Shown here piece after piece: positions 25,702 to 34,816 of a stretch of 39,937 nucleotides of DNA. The notes beneath the pieces are model-generated. The model saw only the letters and a list, made by a program, of their open reading frames with translations. It made no database searches and was not told where the DNA came from. The stretch comes from Hyphomicrobiales bacterium (GTDB lineage Bacteria > Pseudomonadota > Alphaproteobacteria > Rhizobiales > Beijerinckiaceae), in NCBI GenBank assembly GCA_028868735.1, contig JAGWTW010000024.1:1-39937 (forward strand). Direction: 5' to 3'. The stretch's first letter is position 1. Each line of letters starts with the position of its first letter. A program made the translations under genes and the position numbers.

Positions 25702-27009
25702 ATGGAAAAGAATTCCTTCGGCAGACTCTGCGCCGTCGATCGATTTCTTTCGCCGGTTTCAGCCGGCGCTCCTGACCGGACCGGGACCCTGCCTTTGCGC
25801 GACGAGCAGCCGTCACAACGTCGACACGACGGCCCCATCGCCGCCGAGGCGCAGTCGCGCGCGATCGACGCGCTGCGCGGCGCCGCCGTCGTCGCCGTTC
25901 TCGAATATCACTACGGCTCGCTTTTCAAGCTCTATGCCTGGCTCGGCGCGCCCGCCGCGATCCGCACGCCGCTTGCCTACGGCTACGCCGGCGTCGACCT
26001 GTTCTTCGTCCTCTCCGCCTATCTTCTGACGATGTCGCTTGTCCGCATCCGTGCGAACCAGGCCGCCGGCGCGCGCAAGACCGCGGCCTTCTACGTGCGG
26101 CGCCTGTTTCGGATCGGCCCGCTCTATCTCGTCCTTCTGGCGAGCGCCGCGGTTTACGAAGCGTTGGCGAGCGGGCGCGCGGAGACGCCGGTGGCGCTCG
26201 ACCGGATCGCGCCGCTCTGGCGCTATATGACGTTCACGCAGCCCTACTATCTCGCGCAGTTCCCGGAATGGACCGGGCACTATCTCGCGCCGACCTATTC
26301 GCTCGCCGTCGAGGAGCACTTCTATCTCGTGCTGCCGCTTCTGGTCGTTCTCCTGTCGCGTGACGCGCTCAAGAAGCTCGCGATCCTGTCGCTCGCGCTC
26401 GCGCCGCTCATCCGGCTGCGCTTGTCAATCGAAATCGGCGATCTGGCCGCGATCGCCTGGCCGATCGCGCGCATCGATTCCTTCGGCTGGGGCGTGCTCG
26501 TCGCGCTCGCCGCGCCGCAGGACAAACCCGCGCTCGAGAAATTGCGAGTCGGCGCGCTCGCCGCCGCGCTGCTGGCGTTCGGATATGTCCTGGCGGCGCA
26601 GCGCTTCGGTCTGCCTTATGGGCACGACGTCGGCGAAGCCGCCCTGTCCAGCGCGCTCGCCGCGCTTTCCTGCGGCGTCCTCATGTGGGTTCTCGATTCC
26701 GCGCCGGGCGCCGGCTCGCTCAAGCCGCTCGTGAGCGCGCTCGCATGGGCGGGCCGTCGCTGCTTTCCGATCTATCTGTTCCAGATGCCCGTCATTTTCG
26801 TTATCGCGGACCTGCGCGGAACCGGCTCGCCGAACGTCGAATCCGCGGCCGATGCGGGCTTCATGCTGCTCGCGACGATCGCGCTGCTCGTGCTGTCGGA
26901 CGTTACGCACAGACTGATCGAGCGGCCGGCGACCGAGGCGGGCGGGGCGCTCGCGCGCCGCATACTCGACGGCCGCCGCCGCGTCGCGATGGCGAGCCTC
27001 AGGCCGTAA
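25702..27009 (+). CDS. Acyltransferase-3 (OafA/YrhL-type) membrane protein
   Basis: A 435-residue integral membrane acyltransferase that probably acetylates or acylates a cell-envelope glycan. After a ~50-residue soluble N-terminus, SRAIDALRGAAVVAVLEYHY matches the family start, where the first His is thought catalytic. The RRLFRIGPLYL segment is the conserved Arg motif, SLAVEEHFYLVLPLL is a second signature, and about ten hydrophobic segments follow. No ribosome site precedes ATG 25702. The last 11 bases overlap the 3' end of the convergent DsbA-fold isomerase gene. Confidence 0.9.
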   Translation: MEKNSFGRLCAVDRFLSPVSAGAPDRTGTLPLRDEQPSQRRHDGPIAAEAQSRAIDALRGAAVVAVLEYHYGSLFKLYAWLGAPAAIRTPLAYGYAGVDLFFVLSAYLLTMSLVRIRANQAAGARKTAAFYVRRLFRIGPLYLVLLASAAVYEALASGRAETPVALDRIAPLWRYMTFTQPYYLAQFPEWTGHYLAPTYSLAVEEHFYLVLPLLVVLLSRDALKKLAILSLALAPLIRLRLSIEIGDLAAIAWPIARIDSFGWGVLVALAAPQDKPALEKLRVGALAAALLAFGYVLAAQRFGLPYGHDVGEAALSSALAALSCGVLMWVLDSAPGAGSLKPLVSALAWAGRRCFPIYLFQMPVIFVIADLRGTGSPNVESAADAGFMLLATIALLVLSDVTHRLIERPATEAGGALARRILDGRRRVAMASLRP

Positions 27010-27616
27010 ACGCCTTTCGTCCGCTCTTCAATGCATCTTCGAGCGTCTCGAGCCGATCCTGGCCCCAGAACACTTCGCCGTCGAGAACGAAGGACGGCGA
27101 TCCGAATACGCCGGCGGCGATCGCGCGATCGTAATTTCCTTCGTAGGCCTGCTTGATCCTGTCGGTCTGCGCCGCGGCGAGAATGGCGTCCGCGTCGTGG
27201 TTGCAGGCGCGCAGCACAGTGGCGATGACGTCCGGATCGGCAAGCCCGAGCTCGCGCTCGAATACGGTCCGGAAGCCGGCCGTCACGAAGGCGGATGGAT
27301 CGGCGCCCGTTTCAGTGAGCGCCAGCGCGCAGCAGTCGGCGAGCGTGGGATCGAACGGCCAGTTGTTCGGCTGGATCGCGAAATCGAGACCGCGCTTTTC
27401 GCGCCAGCGCTGCAATTCGATCAGCCGATATTGCCGGCGCAGCGGATGGCGCTGGCCGAGCGGCAGCCCGCCGGAATTCGGAAACAGCCTGCCGAGGTTG
27501 ACCGGACGATAGTCGATCGTCAGCTTGTGCTTGCGCGCGATGCTCTTGAACAACGCGTCGCCGATATAGGCCCATGGCGACACCATGGTGAAGTAATAGT
27601 CGATGCTGCGAGACAT
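26999..27616 (-). CDS. 2-hydroxychromene-2-carboxylate isomerase / DsbA-family protein
   Basis: A 205-residue thioredoxin-fold protein of the kappa-GST/HCCA isomerase group. It begins MSRSIDYYFTMVSPWAYIG, where the Ser-Pro-Trp motif takes the place of the CxxC of true DsbA proteins, so a glutathione-dependent isomerase role is more likely than disulfide exchange. VFGSPSFVLDGEVFWGQDRL near the C-terminus is the conserved cis-Pro and substrate region. AGGAGC precedes the ATG. It is the last gene of a minus-strand group, 8 bases after the thioesterase gene, so the two are probably co-transcribed. The aromatic substrate of the classical enzyme need not apply here. Confidence 0.9.
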   Translation of the reverse strand: MSRSIDYYFTMVSPWAYIGDALFKSIARKHKLTIDYRPVNLGRLFPNSGGLPLGQRHPLRRQYRLIELQRWREKRGLDFAIQPNNWPFDPTLADCCALALTETGADPSAFVTAGFRTVFERELGLADPDVIATVLRACNHDADAILAAAQTDRIKQAYEGNYDRAIAAGVFGSPSFVLDGEVFWGQDRLETLEDALKSGRKAFTA

Positions 27617-27624
27617 GCTTGCTC

Positions 27625-28053
27625 CTATTCCGCGGCCGCTTTCGGCCGTCGTTTGACGATGCGCATCGTGGCGCGCGCGCGGGCCACGATCACGCGGTCG
27701 GGCGTCGCGAGTTCGGCTTCGATGTGAACATTTCGCTCGTCGCGCGCGATGACGCGCGCCTGCGCTTCGAGCGTCCCGAGCGGCGCCGGCTTCAGATATT
27801 CGACGTCGAGCCGCGCCGTCACCATGGTCATGTCCTGCGGCAGCAGGTCGAGCACGGCGAGCCCTGCCGCCGAATCCAGCATGGCGGCGAGAAAGCCGCC
27901 GTGCACGGTTCCGTGGCGGTTGGCGAATTCCGGAGGCGCGTGAAAGCGCGAACGCGAGACGCCCGTGCCGCGGTCGCCCGACAGCCATTCGCGCCCGAGC
28001 AGCCTCGCGGCGGGAGTCATCACTTTCAGGTGCGGGAGCGTTTCGGCCGACAT
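27625..28053 (-). CDS. PaaI-type hotdog thioesterase
   Basis: A 142-residue hotdog-fold acyl-CoA thioesterase. The HGG signature sits in NRHGTVHGGFLAAMLDSAAG, with the core strand MTMVTARLDVEYLKP following. Members hydrolyse acyl- or aryl-CoA esters and free CoA during beta-oxidation or aromatic degradation. I placed the start at 28053; ATG 28020 is an alternative. It is 8 bases upstream of the isomerase gene and downstream of a strong terminator that separates it from the FadB-like gene. Confidence 0.88.
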   Translation of the reverse strand: MSAETLPHLKVMTPAARLLGREWLSGDRGTGVSRSRFHAPPEFANRHGTVHGGFLAAMLDSAAGLAVLDLLPQDMTMVTARLDVEYLKPAPLGTLEAQARVIARDERNVHIEAELATPDRVIVARARATMRIVKRRPKAAAE

Positions 28054-28086
28054 GGCGTGAAGTCTAGCGCGCCGCCTCGTCGAACG

Positions 28087-28117
28087 AAAAGGGCGCGTGC
28101 GGCTCCCGCACGCGCCC
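28087..28117 (-). terminator. Terminator after the FadB-like gene
   Basis: A perfect 12-bp stem (28091-28102 with 28106-28117, GGGCGCGTGCGG / CCGCACGCGCCC) and three-base loop. On the minus strand it is followed by TTTT (28090-28087), 24 bases after the stop of the FadB-like gene. Confidence 0.85.
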
Positions 28118-28141
28118 TTCGACCTGCCCCGGTCTTTTCGG

Positions 28142-30349
28142 TCAGGCGGCTTTCGCCTTGCCGCCGAACTTTCCGTAGAAGGTCTGGCCGGTCTTCGCCA
28201 TGTCGCGCAGCAGCGGCGGCGGAACGAAGCGGTCGCCGTATTTGGCGGTGAGGCGATCGCACAGCTCCACGAAGGCCTTCGTTCCCATGAAGTCGATGTA
28301 GGAAATGGTGCCGCCCGTGAACGGCGCAAAGCCGAAGCCGAGGATGGATCCGACATCCGCTTCGCGCGGATCGGTCACGACGCCTTCGGCGATCGTGCGC
28401 GCCGCTTCCACCGCCTGCACCGCGAGGAAGCGCTGCTTCAATTCGGCGACGTCGATCGTGTCGGGATCGAGCTGCTTGCCGACGAGCGCCGTCAGCCCCG
28501 GCCACAGCTTCTTCTTTCCGCCCTGCGGATAATCGTAGAAGCCCTTGCCGTTCTTGCGGCCGAAGCGCTCCTGATCGACCACCATCGTCCTGATGAGCTC
28601 TTCCTGCGCCGGATCGACAGCCTGTTCGCCGAGATCCTTCTTGGTCGCCTGCACCACGCGCCAGGACAGATCGATCGCGACCTCGTCGTTCAGCGACAGC
28701 GGCCCGACCGGCATGCCGGCCATGCGCGCGACGTTTTCGATCATCGCCGGCGGCACGCCCTCCATCAGCATGAGATGGCCTTCGGCGATGTAGCGGCCGA
28801 CGCAACGATTGGCGTAGAAGCCGCGCGTGTCGTTGACGACGATCGGCGTCTTCTTGATGAGCCGTACGAAATCGAGCGCCGTCGCCAGCGCCTTGTCGCC
28901 GGTCTTCTCGCCCATGATGATTTCGACCAGCAGCATCTTGTCGACCGGCGAGAAGAAATGAATGCCGATGAAATTCTCGGGCTTGATCGCTTCGCTCGCA
29001 AGCGAGGTGATCGGCAGCGTCGAGGTGTTGGAGGCAAACACCACGTCCGGGCCGAGCACGGCTTGCGCCTTCTTCGTCGTCTCGGCCTTGACGCCGCGAT
29101 CCTCGAACACGGCCTCGACCACGAGGTCGCATCCGCTGAGATCGTTGTAGTCGGCGCTCGCCTTGATGCGCGAGAGCAGGGCGGTTTTGTCGGCCTCTTT
29201 CGCGCGACCCTTGGCGACGCGGGCCGAGATCAGCGCGTCGGAATGCGCCTTGCCCTTGTCTGCTGCGGCCTGGTCGCGATCGATCAGAACGACGTCCGCG
29301 CCGGCGAGCGCCGTCACATAGGCGATGCCCGCGCCCATGAAGCCCGCGCCGATGACGCCGATCTTCTTGAGAGCGGTTTTCGGCTCGCCCTTCGGACGCC
29401 GCGCGCCCTTGTTGAGTTCGCCCATCGACAGGAACAGCGAACGGATCATCGCCGCGGCTTCCTTCGACCGCATGATCTGCGCGAAATAGCGCGTCTCGAC
29501 CTGCAACGCCTGATCGACGGGCAATTGCAGCCCTTCGTACACGCATTTGAGGATGGCTTTCACCGCCGGATAATTGTCGAATGTCTCCTTGCGATAGATG
29601 GCGTTCGCCGGCGGCCAGATCATCATGCCCATCGGCGAGAAGATCTTGCCCGACGGCGTCTTGAAGTTCTTCTCGTCCCACGGCGCGACCGCCTTGCCGC
29701 CGCCCTTGATCCACGCCTTCGCCTTCGCGACGATCTCGCCCTCCGGCGCGACCTCGTGCACGAGGTTCATCTGCTTTGCTTTCGCAGGTTTCCACGGATC
29801 GCCCTTGAACAGGAATTGCAGCGCGTCCGGCGTCGCCATCAGGCGCGGAATGCGCTGCGTGCCGCCGGCGCCGGGAAACAGGCCGACCTTCACTTCAGGC
29901 AATCCGACCTGCGTCTTCGCATTGTCGGCGAGCACGCGATAATGGCAGGCCAGCGTGATCTCGAATCCGCCGCCGAGCGCGACGCCGTTGACGGCCGCCG
30001 CCCACGGCTTGCCGCAGGTCTCGATGCGGCGGAACACTTTCGAGCCGCGTCCGGCCTGATCCATGAATTCCTTCATGGCGGCTTCTTCTCCGCGCGCCTT
30101 CACGGCGTCGGCGAATTGCTTGCCCGCGCCTTCCATCATCGTGAGATCGGCGCCGGCGCAGAACGCGTCCTTGCCCGACGTCAGCACGACGCCCTTGATC
30201 GTCTCGTCCTTCGAAACGTGATCGACGATCGCGTCGAGCTCATCCATGAGCTGCGCGTCGAGCACGTTCATCGGCTTGCCCGGCATGTCCCACGTCAGGG
30301 TCACGACGCCGTCGGAATCTTTCTCGAATTTGAAGTTCGTGAGGTTCAT
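28142..30349 (-). CDS. FadB/FadJ-like enoyl-CoA hydratase / 3-hydroxyacyl-CoA dehydrogenase
   Basis: A 735-residue bifunctional beta-oxidation enzyme that hydrates enoyl-CoA and oxidises L-3-hydroxyacyl-CoA with NAD. The N-terminal crotonase domain (about 1-200) has the oxyanion-hole segment GKDAFCAGADLTMM and VNGVALGGGFEITLACHYRV. The dehydrogenase domain starts near residue 328 with the dinucleotide motif IGVIGAGFMGAGIAY, followed by GIHFFSPVDKMLLVEI and NDTRGFYANR. The C-terminal domain has GLSLN-type PLSLNDEVAI and GFGFAPFTGG. It is downstream of the thiolase in the same orientation, separated by 178 bases of palindromic repeat. Together they form the alpha and beta parts of a trifunctional-type complex. 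Confidence 0.95.
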   Translation of the reverse strand: MNLTNFKFEKDSDGVVTLTWDMPGKPMNVLDAQLMDELDAIVDHVSKDETIKGVVLTSGKDAFCAGADLTMMEGAGKQFADAVKARGEEAAMKEFMDQAGRGSKVFRRIETCGKPWAAAVNGVALGGGFEITLACHYRVLADNAKTQVGLPEVKVGLFPGAGGTQRIPRLMATPDALQFLFKGDPWKPAKAKQMNLVHEVAPEGEIVAKAKAWIKGGGKAVAPWDEKNFKTPSGKIFSPMGMMIWPPANAIYRKETFDNYPAVKAILKCVYEGLQLPVDQALQVETRYFAQIMRSKEAAAMIRSLFLSMGELNKGARRPKGEPKTALKKIGVIGAGFMGAGIAYVTALAGADVVLIDRDQAAADKGKAHSDALISARVAKGRAKEADKTALLSRIKASADYNDLSGCDLVVEAVFEDRGVKAETTKKAQAVLGPDVVFASNTSTLPITSLASEAIKPENFIGIHFFSPVDKMLLVEIIMGEKTGDKALATALDFVRLIKKTPIVVNDTRGFYANRCVGRYIAEGHLMLMEGVPPAMIENVARMAGMPVGPLSLNDEVAIDLSWRVVQATKKDLGEQAVDPAQEELIRTMVVDQERFGRKNGKGFYDYPQGGKKKLWPGLTALVGKQLDPDTIDVAELKQRFLAVQAVEAARTIAEGVVTDPREADVGSILGFGFAPFTGGTISYIDFMGTKAFVELCDRLTAKYGDRFVPPPLLRDMAKTGQTFYGKFGGKAKAA

Positions 30350-30367
30350 GTCCGCCTCCCTTAGACT

Positions 30368-30519
30368 CCCTCTCCCCGCCTGCGGGGAGAGGGCAGGGGT
30401 GAGGGGCTGGGTGATATGAGAAGAATGCGGGGAGCCCGGCCCCTCATCCGCTGGCGAAACCGGCTTCGCCGGTTTCCGCCGAGGTCGCGCTGCCTTCTCC
30501 CCGCGTCGCGGGGAGAAGG
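30368..30519. repeat. Palindromic intergenic repeat element in the beta-oxidation operon
   Basis: Three hairpins in 152 bases: a perfect 12-bp stem (30368-30393, CCCTCTCCCCGC arm), a 9-bp stem (30458-30478, GAAACCGGC arm) and a perfect 13-bp stem with one-base loop (30493-30519, CCTTCTCCCCGCG arm). The outer palindromes are near copies of each other. GTGAGGGGC (30400-30408) and GCCCCTCAT (30441-30449) are a further inverted pair. The CTCCCC/GGGGAG palindrome with adjoining GAGGGGC is a familiar REP-like element of rhizobial-type genomes. Confidence 0.8.
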
Positions 30520-30527
30520 GGAAACCG

Positions 30528-31736
30528 TCAGACCCGTTCGATGATCGTCGCCGTGCCCATGCCGGCGCCGATGCACAGCGTAACGAGCGCCGTCTGCTTT
30601 CCCGTACGCTCGAGTTCGTCGAGCGCGGTCGAGACGAGCATGGCGCCTGTCGCGCCGAGCGGATGGCCCATGGCGATCGCGCCGCCGCACGGATTGACCT
30701 TCGCCGGATCGACGTCGAAGGCTTGCAGGAAGCGCAAAACGACGGAGGCGAAGGCTTCGTTCACCTCGAACAGGTCGATGTCGCCGATGCTCATGCCGGC
30801 CTTGGCGAGCAGCTTCTTCGTCACGTCGACCGGGCCGGTCAGCATGATCGCCGGCTCCGAACCGATGTTGCAGAACGCCCTGATTTTCGCACGCGGCTTG
30901 AGGCCCGATTTCTTGCCGGCTTCGGCCGAACCGATCAGCACGGCCGCCGCGCCGTCGACGATGCCGCTCGAATTGCCGGCGTGATGGACGTGGTTGATCG
31001 CTTCGACCTCGGGGTAGCGCTGGATCGCCACCGCATCGAAGCCGCCCTGTTCGCCCATCATGGTGAAGGACGGCTTCAGCGAGGCGAGCGACTGCATGTT
31101 GGCGTCGGGCCGCATGTGCTCGTCGTGATCGAGAATGGTGACGCCGTTGACGTCGCGCACGGGAACGACGGTCTTGCTGAAACGGCCTTCCTTCCAGGCC
31201 TGCGCCGCGCGCTTCTGCGATTCCACGGCGTAAGCGTCGACGTCGTCGCGCGAGAAACCGTATTTGGTCGCGATGAGATCGGCGGAGACGCCCTGCGGCA
31301 TGAAATAGGCGGGGATGGCGATCGAGGGATCGACCGGCCATGCGCCGCCTTCCGATCCCATGCCGACGCGGCTCATGCTTTCCACGCCGCCGCCGATCGT
31401 CATCTCGTGCTGGCCGGACATCACCTGCGCGGAGGCGAAATTCACGGCGTCGAGGCCCGATGCGCAGAAGCGGTTGATCTGCACGCCGGGAACCTGGTCG
31501 CCGAGGCCCGCGGCGAGCGCGGCGGCGCGCGCGATGTCGGAGCCGGATTCGCCGACCGTGTCGACGCAGCCGAGGATCACGTCGTCGATCAGCTTCGTGT
31601 CGAGCCGGTTGCGCTCCTTGAGCGCGCGAAGCGACCCGGCCGCCAGCTGCAGCGTCGAGACCTCGTGCAGCGAGCCGTCCTCCTTGCCGCGGCCGCGCGG
31701 CGTGCGCACGGCGTCATAGATGAAAGCGTCGGGCAT
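30528..31736 (-). CDS. Acetyl-CoA C-acyltransferase (FadA-like thiolase)
   Basis: A 402-residue thiolase that cleaves 3-ketoacyl-CoA to acetyl-CoA and a shortened acyl-CoA. The acyl-accepting Cys is C91 in [11 protein letters not shown], the catalytic His is H358 in [11 protein letters not shown], and the second Cys is C388 in [17 protein letters not shown] is also present. ATG 31736 is preceded by GGGAGGG, and the upstream frame extension is therefore rejected. It lies between the acyl-CoA dehydrogenase and the FadB-like enzyme, completing a full beta-oxidation set. A biosynthetic acetoacetyl-CoA thiolase role is less likely in this context. Confidence 0.95.
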   Translation of the reverse strand: MPDAFIYDAVRTPRGRGKEDGSLHEVSTLQLAAGSLRALKERNRLDTKLIDDVILGCVDTVGESGSDIARAAALAAGLGDQVPGVQINRFCASGLDAVNFASAQVMSGQHEMTIGGGVESMSRVGMGSEGGAWPVDPSIAIPAYFMPQGVSADLIATKYGFSRDDVDAYAVESQKRAAQAWKEGRFSKTVVPVRDVNGVTILDHDEHMRPDANMQSLASLKPSFTMMGEQGGFDAVAIQRYPEVEAINHVHHAGNSSGIVDGAAAVLIGSAEAGKKSGLKPRAKIRAFCNIGSEPAIMLTGPVDVTKKLLAKAGMSIGDIDLFEVNEAFASVVLRFLQAFDVDPAKVNPCGGAIAMGHPLGATGAMLVSTALDELERTGKQTALVTLCIGAGMGTATIIERV

Positions 31737-31827
31737 TTTTCCCTCCCTTATGGCGGCGCGCGATGGGCCGCTGGCGTTCGCTAACGCGCCCCTCACCGAC
31801 AAGCGTGAGAGGAAACGAGAGCCGAAT

Positions 31828-33621
31828 TCAAAACATCTCCGCCGGAAGCGACATCATCGTGTCGGCGCCGGTGACGATGCGGTCGAGCCGCAGGCCGGTT
31901 TCCGGCAGCATGCGTTCGGCGAAGAATTTACCGGTCGTGAGCTTGGCGTCCATCAGCACCGCCTGACTCGGCTCGCGCGCCTTGCGGGCGAGCGCGCCTT
32001 CCGCGATCTGCGCCCACATGAAGCCGAAACACACGAGTCCGAACAGATGCATGTAGTCGGTGGAGGCCGCGCCCGCATTGTCCGGATTCTTCATGCCGTT
32101 GGCCATGAGCCACATCGTCGCCTTCTGCAAATCGGCGAGCGCCTTGCCGAGCGGCGCGACATAAGGCTTCAGCGCGGCGTCGCCTTCCTTCTCCTTCACG
32201 TACTGGCCGACTTTCGTGAAGAAGGCCGTGATCGCGCGGCCGCCGTCCTTCGGCAGCTTGCGGCCGACGAGATCGAGCGCCTGGATGCCGTTGGCGCCTT
32301 CGTAGATCATGGCGATGCGCGCGTCGCGCACGAACTGGTCCATGCCGTATTCGCCGACATAGCCGTGGCCGCCGTAGACCTGCTGCGCCTTCACCGTATT
32401 GTCGAAGCCGACGTCGGTCAGCACGCCCTTCAGGATCGGCGTCATCAGCCCGAGATGGTCGTCGGCCGCCTTGCGCGCTTCCGGGTCGGGCGAGCGGTGG
32501 AGAATGTCGGCCTCGAGCGCGGTCCAGAGCGCAAAGGCGCGCGCCGCCTCGTTGAAGGCTTTCATCTCGAGCAGCATGCGCCTGACGTCCGGATGCACGA
32601 TGATCGGATCGGCTGGCTTGGCCGCATCCTTAACGCCGGAGATCGAACGGCCCTGCAGGCGCTCGCGCGCATAGATCACGGCGTTCTGGTAGGCGACTTC
32701 CGATTGCGCGAGGCCCTGCGCGGCGACGCCGAGGCGCGCCTCGTTCATCATCGTGAACATGGCGGCGAGCCCCTTGTTCGGTTCGCCGAGCAGCCATCCC
32801 TTCGCGCCGTCGTAATTCATCACGCAGGTCGCGTTGCCGTGAATGCCCATCTTGTGTTCGAGCGAGCCGCAGGAGACCGCGTTGCGCGCGCCGAGCGCGC
32901 CGTCGTTCGAGACTTCGAACTTCGGCACGATGAACAGGGAAATGCCCTTCACGCCGGCCGGCGCGCCTTCGATGCGCGCGAGCACGAGATGGACGATGTT
33001 CTCGGAAAGATCGTGTTCGCCGGCCGAGATGAAGATCTTCTGTCCGGTGATGGCATACGAGCCGTCGCCGTTGGGAACGGCCTTGGTCTTCAGAAGGCCG
33101 AGGTCGGTGCCGCAATGCGGTTCGGTCAGGTTCATCGTGCCGGTCCATTGCCCGGCGATCATGCGCGTGCCGTAGAGCTGCTTCTGCTCTTCCGTGCCGT
33201 GCGCGAGAATGGCGGCGATCGCGCCCGACGTCAGGCCCGGATACATGGCGAAGGCCTGGTTCGCCGAAATCATGAATTCGCTGACGGCGTGCGCGAGCAC
33301 GTGCGGCAGGCCCTGTCCGCCGTATTCGGGCGGCATCGGCAGGCTGATCCAGCCGCCCTCCGCATAGGCCTTCCACGCTTCCTTGAAGCCTTTCGGCGTC
33401 GTCACCGAGCCGTCGCTCGCGCGCTTGCAACCCTCGCGGTCGCCGGACAGGTTGATCGGCTGCAGGATTTCCTCGGCCACCTTGCCGGCCTCGTTCAGCA
33501 CCGCCTCCACCACGTCGCGCGAGGCGTCCGCAAAGCCCGGCAGATTGCCGTAACGGTCGTAATGCAGCACGTCGTCCAGCAGGAACATGACGTCGTCGAC
33601 TGGGGCGCGATAGGTCGGCAT
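31828..33621 (-). CDS. Acyl-CoA dehydrogenase (long form with C-terminal domain)
   Basis: A 597-residue FAD-dependent acyl-CoA dehydrogenase, first step of beta-oxidation. After a ~40-residue N-terminal extension ([20 protein letters not shown]) come the helical, beta ([29 protein letters not shown]) and C-terminal helical domains. [16 protein letters not shown] and [15 protein letters not shown] contain the expected catalytic Glu. A further ~130 residues form the extra C-terminal domain found in this long subfamily. GGAG precedes the ATG. It is the first gene of the thiolase/FadB-like operon and has an inverted repeat upstream. Confidence 0.95.
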   Translation of the reverse strand: MPTYRAPVDDVMFLLDDVLHYDRYGNLPGFADASRDVVEAVLNEAGKVAEEILQPINLSGDREGCKRASDGSVTTPKGFKEAWKAYAEGGWISLPMPPEYGGQGLPHVLAHAVSEFMISANQAFAMYPGLTSGAIAAILAHGTEEQKQLYGTRMIAGQWTGTMNLTEPHCGTDLGLLKTKAVPNGDGSYAITGQKIFISAGEHDLSENIVHLVLARIEGAPAGVKGISLFIVPKFEVSNDGALGARNAVSCGSLEHKMGIHGNATCVMNYDGAKGWLLGEPNKGLAAMFTMMNEARLGVAAQGLAQSEVAYQNAVIYARERLQGRSISGVKDAAKPADPIIVHPDVRRMLLEMKAFNEAARAFALWTALEADILHRSPDPEARKAADDHLGLMTPILKGVLTDVGFDNTVKAQQVYGGHGYVGEYGMDQFVRDARIAMIYEGANGIQALDLVGRKLPKDGGRAITAFFTKVGQYVKEKEGDAALKPYVAPLGKALADLQKATMWLMANGMKNPDNAGAASTDYMHLFGLVCFGFMWAQIAEGALARKAREPSQAVLMDAKLTTGKFFAERMLPETGLRLDRIVTGADTMMSLPAEMF

Positions 33622-33688
33622 GGGCGGCTCCGGATGATGTTCGATCGCGGCGCGCCGGCTTTCCTCCGGACCGGCGTCGTCCAAGATA

Positions 33689-33702
33689 GTTTACATATAA
33701 AC
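33689..33702. promoter_or_regulatory. Inverted repeat upstream of the acyl-CoA dehydrogenase
   Basis: GTTTACATATAAAC: perfect 5-bp arms around CATA, in an AT-rich patch 68 bases upstream of the dehydrogenase start. A candidate operator for the nearby MerR regulator; the link is inference. Confidence 0.4.
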
Positions 33703-33734
33703 CGTGAGCGACGAGGCGTCAAGACTGATGGCCT

Positions 33735-34130
33735 TTGCGCTTTCGAAATGACCGTGACGGAGACTGCCGCCGGCGCTTTCCCGACGCGGACTGGCGCGTC
33801 GCCGACATGCGCACGCTGCGGCTGGCAAGAACCTTCGACGGCCTGCTCGCCTGGGACAGTTTCTTCCATCTCGCGCGCGCCGCCCAGCGCGCGATGTTTC
33901 CGGTCTTCGCCGCACACGCTGCGCCGGGCGCGCCGCTGATGTTCACGTCCGGCCCGCAGGACGGCGAGGCGATCGGCGCCATGTTCGGCGAGTCGCTCTA
34001 CCACGCCAGTCTCGCCCCGCGGGATTATCGCAATCTGCTGGAGGCGAACGGCTTCGCCGTGGTCGCCCATGCCGCCGAAGATCCGGACTGCGGCGGCCAC
34101 ACCGTCTGGCTCGCGCAGCGCGCGGCCTGA
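33735..34130 (+). pseudogene. 5'-truncated SAM-dependent methyltransferase
   Basis: The 131-residue frame is the C-terminal half of a class I methyltransferase. From CRRRFPDADWRVADMRTL on it reads as a normal family member: FDGLLAWDSFFHL, PGAPLMFTSGP, SLYHASLAPRDYRNLLEANGF and DPDCGGHTVWLA. The SAM-binding motif I (DxGCGxG), which should lie about 40 residues before DMRTL, is absent. The first residues (MRFRNDRDGD) look like unrelated sequence, and the only start is a TTG. The 5' end appears lost in a rearrangement near 33765, next to the beta-oxidation operon. It is unlikely to be active. Confidence 0.7.
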
Positions 34131-34136
34131 GGCGGT

Positions 34137-34538
34137 CTACGCCACCGCGACGGCCGGCGCGTCCTTCATGCGCTCGTGCGTCGCGCGCAATTCGTCGAGC
34201 GCCTGATCGAGTTCCTCGCGTTTGCGTTCGAGCTGCACGATCTGCGCGAGCACCTGCGTTTCCTTCAACGCCAGCGCCGCGTCCTCCGGCGCTTCGTTCT
34301 TCGGCAGCATGGCGGCGATCTGCGTCAGCGTGAAGCCGAGCTTTTTCCCGCGCAGGATGGTTTCGAACCGCGCCCGCGTCGCCGCGTCGTAGAAACGAGA
34401 GACCCCGTGCCGGATCGGCTTGATGAGCCCGCGATCCTCGTAGAAACGCAACGCGCGCAACGTCACTTTGTAGGTGCGGGCCATATCGCCGATTGAAAAC
34501 AGCCGCTCGATCGCGTCCCGTGCGGATACCTGATCCAT
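34137..34538 (-). CDS. MerR-family transcriptional regulator
   Basis: A 133-residue regulator. The winged helix-turn-helix is at about residues 13-80 (FSIGDMARTYKVTLRALRFYEDRGLI; GVSRFYDAATRARFETIL), followed by a long dimerisation coiled coil (about 95-125). There are no metal-binding cysteines, so this is the small-molecule or lipid-linked branch of the family. Its location next to acyl-CoA dehydrogenase, thiolase and FadB-like genes on the same strand makes it the likely regulator of beta-oxidation, but no direct evidence is visible. It converges on the truncated methyltransferase with a 6-base gap. Confidence 0.9.
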   Translation of the reverse strand: MDQVSARDAIERLFSIGDMARTYKVTLRALRFYEDRGLIKPIRHGVSRFYDAATRARFETILRGKKLGFTLTQIAAMLPKNEAPEDAALALKETQVLAQIVQLERKREELDQALDELRATHERMKDAPAVAVA

Positions 34539-34605
34539 GTGCCGCTCGCGTCCCTGATTTCGGCCGGGACCCCTCGCCCGGCGTACGCAAAGGAACGTGA
34601 TTCGC

Positions 34606-34646
34606 GGTTGAATGCAACTAAAAATTGTAAATATTCAGTTGCAACC
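34606..34646. promoter_or_regulatory. AT-rich inverted repeat between merR and the PodJ-like gene
   Basis: GCAACT (34614-34619) and AGTTGC (34637-34642) flank an AT-rich centre, with outer GGTTG (34606) and CAACC (34642-34646). It lies 68 bases upstream of the MerR start, in the shared 278-base divergent region, and is a possible autoregulatory site. The rest of 34539-34816 shows no gene. Confidence 0.35.
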
Positions 34647-34816
34647 TCGGCGCGCATGTGTGCCGTTTGAGGTCGCCTCTTAACCCCGCGTTTACCATCT
34701 GCACTCGAAAGTGAATCCCGGGAACGGTAGGTTGAATCGCCGTCCGATTCGCGAGTCGCGTACCTGCTTAATTTCGATTTCTCAGCAGACCCGGCCATCG
34801 GGATACGGAAGACCTA

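Noticed and set aside
28097..30364. 755-residue plus-strand frame opposite the FadB-like gene
   Set aside because: Shadow of the real gene in GC-rich DNA; Arg/His/Asp-rich translation without any domain, while the minus strand gives a full multidomain enzyme.
31720..33939. 739-residue plus-strand frame opposite the acyl-CoA dehydrogenase
   Set aside because: Same reason; it antisenses a well-supported enzyme and has no family features.
34721..34745. EcfG promoter before the PodJ-like gene
   Set aside because: GGAAC is present, but no GTT occurs at 16 or 17 bases spacing.
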